This document shows, piece after piece, positions 54,478-63,335 of a stretch of 64,000 bases of DNA (position 1 is the stretch's first letter; every line of letters begins with the position of its first letter). A program made the translations under genes and the position numbers. This DNA is from Paenibacillus gallinarum (GTDB taxonomy: Bacteria; Bacillota; Bacilli; Paenibacillales; Paenibacillaceae): assembly GCF_014836635.1 (NCBI RefSeq), contig NZ_JACSQL010000001.1, forward strand, positions 965,881 through 1,029,880. Direction: 5' to 3'. A model generated the notes under the pieces. That model did not search any database and was not told where the DNA came from. It saw nothing but the letters and a program-made list of their open reading frames with translations.

Positions 54478-55005
54478 ATGTCCATGATCATTGAAAGACT
54501 GGATTCAGAAGAAACGGCTCTAAGTTGGAAGAAAGCGTTTGAACAACATAAAATTGTGCGCCCAGACTCTTTTTATGAACAGTGTTTGCACGAAAATAGA
54601 ATTGGACTCCGAGTTACTTTGCTCGTCTATTTGGATGGAGGGAAGCTTGCGGGGTGTGCGCATTTGAAATTTGAATCCGATTACCTATATTTTAAGTCGC
54701 AAGGAATTCCAGAAATTAATGATGTTAACATTTTCCCGGAATTTCGTCGAAGAGGGATTGGGAACCAGTTGATTGAAGAATTCGAGAGCATTGCCGCTTA
54801 CAACGCATATGATAGTATCGGAATTGGTATGGGTTTACATAAGGAATTTGGTGCAGCACAGCGTATTTACTGTAAAAGGGGATATGTTCCTGACGGAAAT
54901 GGAGTCATGTATGAGCATCGGGAAGTTTCCGAAGGTGAAACGGTGCAAGTGAACGATGATTTGCTTCTTTATTTTGTGAAAGAACTAGGTGTTCCGGGAA
55001 TATAA
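54478..55005 (+). CDS. GNAT-family N-acetyltransferase
   Basis: 175 residues. FPEFRRRGIGNQLIEEFESI is the acetyl-CoA-binding motif A, and the C-terminal YCKRGYVPDGNGVMYEHREV is motif B. Substrate unknown. GAGGT lies 5 bp before the ATG at 54478. An upstream GTG (54466) and a downstream ATG (54484) are alternatives. Confidence 0.85.
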   Translation: MSMIIERLDSEETALSWKKAFEQHKIVRPDSFYEQCLHENRIGLRVTLLVYLDGGKLAGCAHLKFESDYLYFKSQGIPEINDVNIFPEFRRRGIGNQLIEEFESIAAYNAYDSIGIGMGLHKEFGAAQRIYCKRGYVPDGNGVMYEHREVSEGETVQVNDDLLLYFVKELGVPGI

Positions 55006-55056
55006 CGAGACGGTCAGATGCCATGCCGTTATATATAGTGATAAAGTATGGAAACT

Positions 55057-55089
55057 GACCGTAGGTTAGTAGAATCACGGTCTTTTTTT
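55057..55089 (+). terminator. Rho-independent terminator
   Basis: GACCGT pairs with ACGGTC across a 14-nt loop and is followed by TTTTTTT. Its position shows that the next gene must start downstream of it. Confidence 0.75.
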
Positions 55090-55119
55090 GGATTCGGAAA
55101 GAGAAGGAGTAGATACCCC

Positions 55120-55617
55120 ATGCTGATTCGAATGATTACTCCACAGGATGCAGGAGCACTCTTACGATTGAACAATCAATTGGATGATGAAACAAAGTTT
55201 ATGTTATTTGAACCCGGGGAGAGAAAAACAACGGTTGAAATGCAGGGAAAAGCAATTTCTTCTATGCTAGGCAGTGGTCACTCTACCATTATCGTTGCCG
55301 AGCAGAATGGAACACTCGTTGGACAAATCACGATCGTTGGTTCATCACTAGCAAGAAAGAAACATTCGGCTTACATAGTAATAGGAATTAAACAGGAATA
55401 TACCGGTGAGGGACTCGGTAGTAAACTTTTCTCTGCTATGGAGAATTGGTGCAAGGAGAAAGGCGTGCATCGCCTAGAGCTTACCGTGATGAAACATAAT
55501 ACAGCTGCATTACGTTTGTACGAGAAGTCTGGATTTAGAATAGAAGGGTCGAAAATGCACTCTCTCTTTATAGACGGCGAATATATAGATGAATATTGTA
55601 TGGCAAAATACCTGTAA
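55120..55617 (+). CDS. GNAT-family N-acetyltransferase
   Basis: 165 residues. GIKQEYTGEGLGSKLFSAME is motif A and ELTVMKHNTAALRLYEKSGF the RimI-like motif B. Substrate unknown. The frame is open from 55048, but that stretch spans the upstream terminator. AGAAGGAG before the ATG at 55120 gives the better start. Confidence 0.88.
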   Translation: MLIRMITPQDAGALLRLNNQLDDETKFMLFEPGERKTTVEMQGKAISSMLGSGHSTIIVAEQNGTLVGQITIVGSSLARKKHSAYIVIGIKQEYTGEGLGSKLFSAMENWCKEKGVHRLELTVMKHNTAALRLYEKSGFRIEGSKMHSLFIDGEYIDEYCMAKYL

Positions 55618-55659
55618 AAAGACCGTGCCCGGATTTTAATCCTGTACTGTCTTTTTTTA
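55617..55659 (+). terminator. Rho-independent terminator
   Basis: AAAGACCGT...GGAT pairs imperfectly with ATCC...ACTGTCTTT and is followed by TTTTT. Confidence 0.7.
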
Positions 55660-55734
55660 TTCACAAATTTGCAAATAATGGCAGAATGGAGCTATGATAT
55701 GTGTATTAAACAAGCAGGGAGCGTGATCTAACCG

Positions 55735-56490
55735 ATGGATTCGAAAGAGCGATTCTCAGAGCGTGTAGATACCTATGTGAAGTACCGTCCTAGTTATCCG
55801 GTAGAGGCTGTGGATTACCTCTATGATACAGTCGGGATCAGTCAGAAAAGTATCCTTGCCGATATTGGTGCGGGTACGGGGATTATGTCCGAATTATTGC
55901 TTGCTAGAGGCAGCAAGGTCATTGCTGTAGAACCTAACGCAGACATGCGTCAAAAGGCTGAAAAACGTCTGTCTAATAATCCGAACTTTCGTACTCAGCC
56001 TTGTTCGGCTGAAGAAACCGGACTCGATGATCAGTCCGTTGATGCTATCATTTGTGCACAATCTTTTCATTGGTTCAATAAACAGGCCGCAAAAATTGAA
56101 TTTCAGCGCATTTTAAAGCCGAAAGGCAAAGCAATACTCATATGGAATTCTAGGCTAACGGAAGGAAGCGAATTTCTAACGGGTTATGAACAGCTCTTGC
56201 ATGAATATGGTACAGACTATGAAGATGTAAAACATACGAATATAACAACCGAGCAGTTTGATTCATTCTTTAAGGAAGGAACACTGCAGCTGAAAGAATT
56301 TGCGAATAGACAAATTTTTGATTACGAAGGGCTAAAAGGCAGACTTCTTTCCTCTTCGTATAGTCCGGTTCCGGGACATCCCAAACATGAACCAATGCTT
56401 CATGAACTGCAGTCTTTATTTGATCGAACTCAGAAGAATAACGAAGTTTATTTTGATTATGGTACTCAGGTTTTCTGGGGAGAGGTATAA
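55735..56490 (+). CDS. Class I SAM-dependent methyltransferase
   Basis: 251 residues. SAM-binding motif I is LADIGAGTGIMSELLLARG, with the acidic residue of motif II in VIAVEPNADM. CAQSFHWFNKQAAKIEFQRI is a common motif of the UbiE/YcgJ-like group. Substrate unknown. A GCAGGGAGCG site precedes the ATG. Confidence 0.9.
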   Translation: MDSKERFSERVDTYVKYRPSYPVEAVDYLYDTVGISQKSILADIGAGTGIMSELLLARGSKVIAVEPNADMRQKAEKRLSNNPNFRTQPCSAEETGLDDQSVDAIICAQSFHWFNKQAAKIEFQRILKPKGKAILIWNSRLTEGSEFLTGYEQLLHEYGTDYEDVKHTNITTEQFDSFFKEGTLQLKEFANRQIFDYEGLKGRLLSSSYSPVPGHPKHEPMLHELQSLFDRTQKNNEVYFDYGTQVFWGEV

Positions 56491-56522
56491 ATCATATTTT
56501 CTTTAAAATAGTTTAATTTACA

Positions 56523-56978
56523 ATGCAGACAAGGGAAGATTGTCGTATTGAAATAGAAAGGAATAAGAAGAGATTGTACAGGACAATGAAGACAAACCTT
56601 TTTTATGTAGCTGCGGGAATATACATTGGTATCGCAATTGTATCTTTTATTCCTTGGGTGCAAATCGGTACAAAGATTACTGCATATAGCAGTATCATCG
56701 CCTTATTTATTACAATCTATGACTCTTCTAAAGTAAGTTACCAAATAGCTAGAACAGTAGGAAATCCGCAAAATCAAAAGTTTCATTATATTTTTATGTT
56801 ATCGATGAAGATATTGATGATCATCTCACCATTTGCCCTGCTGTATTGGATTAACTATGAAGACGATGAAGCAGTGATATCAAAAATAAGTAATTATGTG
56901 ACTTTTGCTGCTATTGGCGTTGTGTTTTTTACAAGAGGTATGGAATTAAAAAAACAACCAAAACACGAGCTCAAGTAA
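56523..56978 (+). CDS. Predicted four-helix membrane protein
   Basis: 151 residues with hydrophobic segments near 26-44, 49-66, 91-110 and 120-138. No conserved motif recognised. No clear ribosome binding site precedes 56523. ATG 56586 is an alternative start (130 residues) and would begin just before the first helix. Confidence 0.6.
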   Translation: MQTREDCRIEIERNKKRLYRTMKTNLFYVAAGIYIGIAIVSFIPWVQIGTKITAYSSIIALFITIYDSSKVSYQIARTVGNPQNQKFHYIFMLSMKILMIISPFALLYWINYEDDEAVISKISNYVTFAAIGVVFFTRGMELKKQPKHELK

Positions 56979-57052
56979 ATTTAGACCACTTGATAAAAGC
57001 CATGGATCGAAGTCTAAGACCTATATGGGAAGAGGTATAAAAAAGGAGGTCT

Positions 57053-57610
57053 ATTGTAATAGCGGTAAGTGGAAATCTATCTGTCGTCATTCGTAAATTA
57101 AGGCCGGAAGATGCAGGACTTCTCGAAAAATGGTTATCAGATCAAGAAGTACTTCAATATTATGAAGGCCGAGACCGTCCTCATGATGCTGAGCTTGTTC
57201 AGCGTCATTTTTATGAGAATAAGGATGAGGTTCACGCTTGTATTATTCAGTATAATGCAGTGGATATTGGATATATCCAGTATTATGAAATAAAGTCTGA
57301 AGAAGCAGAAGAGGTTGGATTAGCGATACATCCGGGGGAACTTGTCTATGGAATGGATCAATTCATTGGTGAAGCATCATACTGGAATCGGGGAATTGGT
57401 ACGAAATTGCTGGAGTTCATGATCCGTTATCTGACTAGAGAATGTGGAGTTGACCGCATTATAATGGACCCGCAAGAGTGGAATCAAAGAGCAATACATG
57501 TGTATGAAAAAGTAGGCTTTCGGAAAGTGAAATTGTTATCAAATCATGAATGGCATGAAGGAACATATAGGGATTGTTGGCTTATGGAGTTTGCCGTTCA
57601 GAAGGAATAG
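57053..57610 (+). CDS. GNAT acetyltransferase (AAC(6')-like) with a non-canonical start
   Basis: About 183-185 residues. The complete family pattern is present: VIRKLRPEDAGLLEKWLSDQ at the start, YYEGRDRPHD, motif A EASYWNRGIGTKLLEFMIRY, then NQRAIHVYEKVGF. This resembles aminoglycoside 6'-N-acetyltransferase-type enzymes. The frame opens only after a stop at 57038. It contains AAAAGGAGG at 57041-57049 and then no ATG/GTG/TTG in frame until GTG 57260. ATT (57053) or ATA (57059, ideal spacing) are the likely initiators. Substrate unknown. Confidence 0.7.
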   Translation: MVIAVSGNLSVVIRKLRPEDAGLLEKWLSDQEVLQYYEGRDRPHDAELVQRHFYENKDEVHACIIQYNAVDIGYIQYYEIKSEEAEEVGLAIHPGELVYGMDQFIGEASYWNRGIGTKLLEFMIRYLTRECGVDRIIMDPQEWNQRAIHVYEKVGFRKVKLLSNHEWHEGTYRDCWLMEFAVQKE

Positions 57611-58121
57611 TAGTTAAACATATAATATATAAGTAGAAATATGGTCATAGCAAAGATATGGCTATATTTTTTATATTCATATCGATAATGATTTTCAATA
57701 TCAATATATTGAAGGGATAGAATCCAACGAGATATGCTCACCTAAGATGAACTGTCCGATACATAAACATGAGGTTTTCAAGGGGAAATCAAATGCAAAA
57801 AGAACTTAAACTGTACGATGTTACAATCATCCAAATTGAAAGAATTCATCGAACGGACAGAAGAACAAGATGATGAATCAATCAAAACAGCTTCGAACTA
57901 ACAGAGCTGCTTTTCCATACCAAGCTGGAGGAGAGACATCAGTTTACCATAATATGAATTATGTAGTTAAAAATTAAAATAAGGGGTTCCTTTTATAATC
58001 CTCCTTTCTTATGATGGAAATAGAGAAAATCTGCTAAAACTGGTTCGATTGTACGTATGATGTTTAGTAGGTTACAAGTTCTCTTTGCATGGATAGGAAT
58101 ATATATTGAGGAGGTTTCTGC
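57611..58121 (+). promoter_or_regulatory. Spacer upstream of nirB with a Fur-box-like site
   Basis: GATAATGATTTTCAATATC (57684-57702) matches the 19-bp Fur consensus at 17 of 19 positions. About 90 bp later, short frames start at 57793 (AAGGGG upstream). One reads MQKELKLYDVTIIQIERIHR and stops. Overlapping frames give DESIKTAS and FELTELLFHTKLEERHQFTI, as if one small gene had suffered frameshifts. Nothing else was seen in this ~510 bp. Confidence 0.45.
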
Positions 58122-60563
58122 ATGGTGAAAGTACAAGAACGTCGGCATCTAGTCTTAATTGGCAACGGGATGGCTGGGATCAACACGGTGGAACAGATAT
58201 TAAAACTGGCGCCCAGCACCTACAGGATCACCGTATTTGGGAGCGAGCCTTATCCCAACTACAATCGTATTCAGTTATCGTACGTGCTAGAGAAGAGTAA
58301 AGCAGTAGAAGACATTATTCTGAACGACTGGGATTGGTATTTAGAGAACGAAATAGAGCTGTATACGGGAACGACAGTAACGCATATTGATACGGAACAA
58401 AAAATCGTGAAGGCAGACAATGGTATAGAGGTTCCATATGACACACTTATTATTGCAACCGGTTCCAACCCGTTTATGCTTCCTGTTCCAGGAGCGGATA
58501 AAGAAGGAATTGTAGGTTTCCGAGATATCGCAGATTGTGAGAACATGCTGCATGCAGCAGATCAGTACAAGAAGGCTGCTGTTATTGGCGGGGGCTTGCT
58601 CGGCTTGGAGGCGGCCAAGGGGCTGCTTAAACTGGGGATGGATGTGACAGTGGTCCATCTGTTTGAGGAGATAATGGAACGACAGCTTGATCATACCGCC
58701 TCACTGATGCTTCAGGCAGAGCTGGAAAGCCAAGGCTTGAAATTTGCTACCGGCAAACAGACCGAGGAGTTTCTGGGTGATGACCGGGTCAGCGGTCTTC
58801 GTTTTTCCGACGGAACGACGCTGGATGCGGAATTCGTAGTCATGGCGGTGGGGATCAGGCCAAACACTGCATTAGCCAAGGAAAGCGGTATTTCGGTTAA
58901 TCGCGGTATTCTTGTGGATGATTATATGCGTACTTCAGCACCGGATGTATATGCGGTAGGGGAGTGTAACGAGCATCGGGGCACTACATATGGGCTCGTA
59001 GCTCCGCTGTTTGAGCAAGGGGCTGTTCTTGCGAAGTATCTGTGCGGAGTGGATACGAAGCCGTATGAAGGATCTGTGGTATCTACTCAGCTGAAAATAT
59101 CTGGCGTAGACGTGTTCTCCGCTGGTGAGTTTATGGATGCAGAAGGGCTGTCTATTGTGCGGATGCATGATGACTGGTTACGTATTTACAAAAAAGTGCT
59201 GCTGCGCGGCGGACGGATCGTCGGCGGTGTTCTGGTCGGTGACGGAAAGGAATCCTCCAGACTGCAGCAATGGATTCGAACAGGCACTGTGATGACAGAA
59301 GCCATTCATAATGCGATTGTGGGACATGCCTCGGTCGAAACCGAGAATACGGCCGCAGAGCTGGCGGATGAGGAAATCGTATGCGGTTGTAATGGTGTGA
59401 CGAAGAAGCACATTGTGGATGCCATTAACGAAAAAGGATTAACCACGGTGGAAGAGATCAAGGTGGCAACAAGTGCATCGCGTTCTTGTGGAGGCTGCAG
59501 ACCTGTTGTAGAGCAGATTCTTCAATATGTGCTCGGGGACAAATATGATTCAGCGGCGGCGAAACAGGAAGCAATCTGTTCTTGTACCACACTGAGCAGA
59601 GATGAAGTCGTGACGGCCATTAAAGAAAAGGGACTGATCACATCTAAAGAAGTAAGGTATGCGCTGGAATGGGATAACCCGGAGGGCTGCTCCAAATGTC
59701 GACCTGCGCTGAACTACTATCTGGGTATGATCTGGCCGGCTGAGCATGTGGACGAAAAGGATTCACGTTTTGTGAATGAACGTATGCATGCGAACATCCA
59801 GAAGGACGGAACATTTGGCGTTGTGCCGCGGATGTATGGCGGGGTAACCACACCAGACGATCTCAGACTTATTGCTGATATTGCGGTGAAATACAACGTC
59901 AAGCTGGTTAAGGTAACGGGTGGTCAGCGGCTTGACCTGCTTGGGGTCAAAAAGGAGGACCTGCCGAAGATCTGGAAGGACCTTGGCATGCCGTCCGGTT
60001 ATGCGTATGCGAAGGCGCTGCGTACGGTGAAGACCTGCGTGGGATCACAGTTCTGCCGATTTGGCACGAAAGATTCGATGGGAATGGGAATATTGCTCGA
60101 GAAGAAATTCGAGCGGTTAGATATGCCAGCCAAATTCAAGCTTGCTGTAAACGGCTGTCCTCGTAACTGCGCAGAGTCATCAACCAAGGATATTGGGATC
60201 GTCGGCAATGAGGGGGCTTGGGAAATTTATGTTGGCGGTAATGGCGGGATTAAAGCCCGACTTGCAGAACTGCTGTGCAAGGTGCGAACAGATGAAGAAC
60301 TTCTGGATATTGTCTCCGCGTTCATGCAGTACTACCGGGAGACAGGCAAATACTTGGAGCGGACCTCGGATTGGATCGAACGGATAGGACTTGAGTCCGT
60401 CACCGAAGCTGTAGTCAATGATCTGGATAACCGCCGGGCTTTGGCTGAGCGAATGGAGGTCGCCCTGGCGCAGGTGAAGGAACCTTGGAGTGAAATCCTG
60501 AATAATTCAAATTTAAGGGAACGGATGTTTGAAGAGATCAGTGTCTCCACGAAACAGGACTAG
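58122..60563 (+). CDS. nirB: Nitrite reductase [NAD(P)H] large subunit
   Basis: 813 residues, full length. HLVLIGNGMAGINTVEQILK begins the FAD/NADH domains (to ~410). Two BFD-like [2Fe-2S] regions follow (CGCNGVTKKHIVDAINEKGL...CGGC near 424-465; CSCTTLSRDEVVTAI...CSKC near 485-535). The siroheme/[4Fe-4S] domain has C639-x5-C645 and C679-x3-C683 as cluster ligands. It reduces nitrite to ammonium in the cytoplasm. GAGGAGG precedes the ATG. It forms an operon with nirD and hemD. Equivalent to nasD in Bacillus nomenclature. Confidence 0.96.
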   Translation: MVKVQERRHLVLIGNGMAGINTVEQILKLAPSTYRITVFGSEPYPNYNRIQLSYVLEKSKAVEDIILNDWDWYLENEIELYTGTTVTHIDTEQKIVKADNGIEVPYDTLIIATGSNPFMLPVPGADKEGIVGFRDIADCENMLHAADQYKKAAVIGGGLLGLEAAKGLLKLGMDVTVVHLFEEIMERQLDHTASLMLQAELESQGLKFATGKQTEEFLGDDRVSGLRFSDGTTLDAEFVVMAVGIRPNTALAKESGISVNRGILVDDYMRTSAPDVYAVGECNEHRGTTYGLVAPLFEQGAVLAKYLCGVDTKPYEGSVVSTQLKISGVDVFSAGEFMDAEGLSIVRMHDDWLRIYKKVLLRGGRIVGGVLVGDGKESSRLQQWIRTGTVMTEAIHNAIVGHASVETENTAAELADEEIVCGCNGVTKKHIVDAINEKGLTTVEEIKVATSASRSCGGCRPVVEQILQYVLGDKYDSAAAKQEAICSCTTLSRDEVVTAIKEKGLITSKEVRYALEWDNPEGCSKCRPALNYYLGMIWPAEHVDEKDSRFVNERMHANIQKDGTFGVVPRMYGGVTTPDDLRLIADIAVKYNVKLVKVTGGQRLDLLGVKKEDLPKIWKDLGMPSGYAYAKALRTVKTCVGSQFCRFGTKDSMGMGILLEKKFERLDMPAKFKLAVNGCPRNCAESSTKDIGIVGNEGAWEIYVGGNGGIKARLAELLCKVRTDEELLDIVSAFMQYYRETGKYLERTSDWIERIGLESVTEAVVNDLDNRRALAERMEVALAQVKEPWSEILNNSNLRERMFEEISVSTKQD

Positions 60564-60583
60564 AAATAGGAAGGGGCTGCAAG

Positions 60584-60949
60584 ATGGAACCGATATTGAA
60601 TAGAGACGAATATACGTATTACCTAATTGGCAATGTGGATGATTTCACGGAGAGATTGGGACGGGTTGTGCGCTTGGGTAAGGAAGAAATTGCGGTATTC
60701 AAGACAACGGACGGACAAATCTGTGCACTTGAGAATAAAAGCCCTGGGCCGCGCGGAGGCACGATTGCAGAAGGAATTATATCCGGGGAGGTCCTGTTCG
60801 ACCCGATCTGTGACTGGAAAATTTCGCTGACGGATGGTCAGGTGCTTGATCCTGATACGGGTCAGGTTCTGACCTATCCGGTTCATGTTCTCGGAAACGA
60901 GGTACGAGTTGGATTACTTAAGAATGGGGGAGGGCTGTTCCATGAGTAA
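60584..60949 (+). CDS. nirD: Nitrite reductase small subunit, Rieske-like fold without cluster ligands
   Basis: 121 residues. The NirD/NasE-type fold is clear (IAVFKTTDGQICALENKSPG, then SGEVLFDPICDWKISLTDGQ). The four Rieske ligands are absent: the CxH site reads S53-P-G55 and the CxxH site reads D73-P-I-C76. It therefore probably binds no [2Fe-2S] cluster, as known for E. coli-type NirD, and acts as a structural partner of NirB. It starts 20 bp after nirB. Confidence 0.93.
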   Translation: MEPILNRDEYTYYLIGNVDDFTERLGRVVRLGKEEIAVFKTTDGQICALENKSPGPRGGTIAEGIISGEVLFDPICDWKISLTDGQVLDPDTGQVLTYPVHVLGNEVRVGLLKNGGGLFHE

Positions 60950-61775
60950 AGATCTTCAGAACAAAAAAATTGTCATTGCCGGGTCGCAAAAGACGGAAGA
61001 AATGGCTGAGATTATTGAACGAAGAGGTGGAATCCCCCTTGTCCGGTCACTTCAGGGATTAACGGATTCTGATCCGGTTGAAGTGGAAGAGGATGTAAAG
61101 CGTTTTACCCGGCAGGGGGCAGACTGGTTTATTTTCACGACAGGTATTGGATTTGAAGCCATGATTCAAGCTGCGGAGAGGCTTAATGCCGTATCTGAAT
61201 TCGAAAAGAGATTGAAAGAAACTAAGATCGCTTGCCGTGGTTACAAAACAAACGCCTATTTAAAGAGATCGGGTATTCATCCGGTCGTCTGTGATGACGA
61301 TGGAACGATTGCAAGTATGATCGAAAAGCTTGAGGTGTTTGATTTTACCGATCAAAAGGTGTGGATTCAGCTTCATGGCGAGTTGTCCTCGCAGTTACAT
61401 CATTTCATCCAAAGCAAGGGCAGCATGGATGTTCAGGTCGTACTGCCTTATCGTTATCATGCTCCTGAGCAGGAGACGCTTGCATCGCTTATGAATGAAC
61501 TGATTCAGCGAGAAGTGGATGCCGTTTGTTTCACGACAAGAGTTCAAGTCGGATATTTATTTGATTACGCGAAAGAACATGGACGTGAAGAAGAGTTGAA
61601 ATCCGTCTTTGAACAGGATGTGCTGGCTGCTGCTGTCGGCAAAGTAACGGCTGAAGCGCTTCAAGATAAAGGGGTAAGCCGGATTATCGTGCCGGAGAAA
61701 GAACGAATGGGTGCTTTAATTGTGGAAATCGCGAATTATTATGAAGGTCAGCTAAATGAAGTAAAGGCAGATTAA
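60942..61775 (+). CDS. hemD: Uroporphyrinogen-III synthase
   Basis: 277 residues, near the usual HemD length. The two-domain pattern is present (IVIAGSQKTEEMAEIIERRG; DWFIFTTGIGFEAMIQAAER; VDAVCFTTRVQVGYLFDYAK; LAAAVGKVTAEALQDKGV). It makes the precursor for siroheme, the NirB cofactor. GGGGGAGGG precedes the ATG at 60942, which overlaps nirD by 8 bp. An ATG at 60885 inside nirD was rejected. No SUMT methyltransferase gene is adjacent. Confidence 0.9.
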   Translation: MSKDLQNKKIVIAGSQKTEEMAEIIERRGGIPLVRSLQGLTDSDPVEVEEDVKRFTRQGADWFIFTTGIGFEAMIQAAERLNAVSEFEKRLKETKIACRGYKTNAYLKRSGIHPVVCDDDGTIASMIEKLEVFDFTDQKVWIQLHGELSSQLHHFIQSKGSMDVQVVLPYRYHAPEQETLASLMNELIQREVDAVCFTTRVQVGYLFDYAKEHGREEELKSVFEQDVLAAAVGKVTAEALQDKGVSRIIVPEKERMGALIVEIANYYEGQLNEVKAD

Positions 61776-61917
61776 AAGCGGAGAACACAACATTTGGAGT
61801 AAAGGTTGGAATACAAGGGTTGCCTCACTCGGGGTGTTAGCGAGTCGGACAGCTTTTGCTTTTTTCTATAAATAAGAGAGTTGTTTGATTAATAGCAACA
61901 CTAAGAAGAGGTGAGAT

Positions 61918-63012
61918 ATGCAGATACACAAAAGCACATCTGGTCTGAATAAAAGTGGAGAAGAAGCTATGAATAAGCAGGCGTCAAAAGGCTGTTCATC
62001 TCGTCACTATACGGTGGCTCAGGATGGAAGTGGTGATTTTTCTACCATTCAGGCTGCAATTAACGCGGTGCCGGACAATGCTAGCGATGAGTCGGAGATC
62101 CGAATTAAGCAAGGTGTTTACTATGAGAAGCTTTATATTGAAAAGCCTAAGATTCATCTAATCGGTGCGGGAGCTGAACAAACGGTTATTACTTATGATG
62201 ATTATGCGTTGAAGAAGTTCCCTGACGGGGAGATGTATCATACTTTCCATTCATATACGACCTTCATTGGAGAAGATGATTTCACAGCAGAGGGACTCTC
62301 TTTCGTGAATTCTGCCGGTCCCGGCAAGGATGTTGGGCAGGCCCTTGCCATATACGTGGATGGGGACCGTGCAGCCTTCCGAAGTTGCCGCTTTATCGGG
62401 CATCAGGATACGATCTTCACCGGACCGCTCCCGCCGCAGCCGATTGACCGGAGCTTTTTCGGGGGGCCGCGCGATGGCGCAGAACGCCGGAAACTTCGTC
62501 AGTATTATGAGGATTGTTATATTGAAGGTGATGTTGATTTTATTTTCGGCTCGGCTACAGCTGTATTTAAGGGCTGTGAAATCTTTGCCAAGAATCGTTT
62601 ATCCAATATTGCAGCAGTAGAGAATGAGGTGAATGGCTGGATTACAGCGGCCTCTACACCAGAAGACATCCGTTATGGATATGTATTCATGGATTGTACG
62701 CTGGAGAGCAATGCTCCCCCGCAATCGGTATACCTCGGTAGGCCGTGGCGAAATCATGCCAAGGTGTGTTTCCTCAACTGCTGGATGGGTGCTCATGTGA
62801 AACAGGAGGGCTGGCATAACTGGAACAAAACGGATGCAGAATCTACTGCTTTATTTGCTGAATTTAATAGTGCTGGTCCGGGAGCTGGGAGTAAAAATGG
62901 GCGGGTCTCGTGGGCTACGATGCTGACTGAGGAGGAAGCATCTGAGTATACAGTGTCTCACATTCTATCCGGTAGCGATGACTGGCTTCCCTTCAGTCAG
63001 GCTATAAAATAA
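61918..63012 (+). CDS. Pectin methylesterase (CE8)
   Basis: 364 residues. Family motifs are present in order: VAQDGSGDFSTIQAAINAVP, IRIKQGVYYEK, GQALAIYVDGDRA, GHQDTIFTG, YIEGDVDFIFGSATAVFKGC (catalytic Asp pair with the preceding QDT) and VYLGRPWRNHAK. It demethylates pectin or oligogalacturonides. No signal peptide is seen, so a cytoplasmic role on imported methyl-oligogalacturonides is likely. GAAGAGGTGAG precedes the ATG at 61918. ATG 61969 would be a shorter alternative. Confidence 0.92.
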   Translation: MQIHKSTSGLNKSGEEAMNKQASKGCSSRHYTVAQDGSGDFSTIQAAINAVPDNASDESEIRIKQGVYYEKLYIEKPKIHLIGAGAEQTVITYDDYALKKFPDGEMYHTFHSYTTFIGEDDFTAEGLSFVNSAGPGKDVGQALAIYVDGDRAAFRSCRFIGHQDTIFTGPLPPQPIDRSFFGGPRDGAERRKLRQYYEDCYIEGDVDFIFGSATAVFKGCEIFAKNRLSNIAAVENEVNGWITAASTPEDIRYGYVFMDCTLESNAPPQSVYLGRPWRNHAKVCFLNCWMGAHVKQEGWHNWNKTDAESTALFAEFNSAGPGAGSKNGRVSWATMLTEEEASEYTVSHILSGSDDWLPFSQAIK

Positions 63013-63149
63013 TGAAATGGAGTAGGACCATATAATTATGTTTGATAAGATCAGTAGTTAAAGGGATTTATCGTTTTAATATAATAGTAAGAAAACAGGT
63101 CAAACATATACGTACAGATTAGATCTATAATGATATTCTTAGTGTAGTA

Positions 63150-63180
63150 AGCGCGGGATGATCCTGCGCTTTTTGCTTTT
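63150..63180 (+). terminator. Rho-independent terminator
   Basis: AGCGCGGGAT pairs with ATCCTGCGCT across a one-base centre and is followed by TTTTGCTTTT. It is 140 bp after the pectinesterase. Confidence 0.75.
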
Positions 63181-63182
63181 CT

Positions 63183-63335
63183 ATGGAATATCCAGCATTG
63201 GAAAGACTATTTAATTGCCGTTTCCAGAAGGCTGTGATCAAAAGAATAAAAGAACTGTTTGTATTTGAAGATGATAGCTTGACCAAAAGTTTTTTACTAC
63301 GTACGTGGATATGTGCATCTCAATCACTTCGATAA
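63183..63335 (+). CDS. Possible 50-residue ORF or gene remnant
   Basis: Reads MEYPALERLFNCRFQKAVIK and then KRIKELFVFEDDSLTKSFLL. The composition looks protein-like, but there is no ribosome binding site and it begins inside the terminator tail. It may be the remnant of a longer gene. Not recognised. Confidence 0.2.
   Translation: MEYPALERLFNCRFQKAVIKRIKELFVFEDDSLTKSFLLRTWICASQSLR

Noticed and set aside
57260..57610. Short 116-codon version of the GNAT gene starting at GTG
   Set aside because: It would lack the first third of the fold, although that part is encoded in the same frame just upstream with a strong ribosome binding site.
61827..61865. Terminator after hemD
   Set aside because: ACTCG/CGAGT gives only five pairs, and the T tract starts 17 bp later. 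Too weak to list as a feature.
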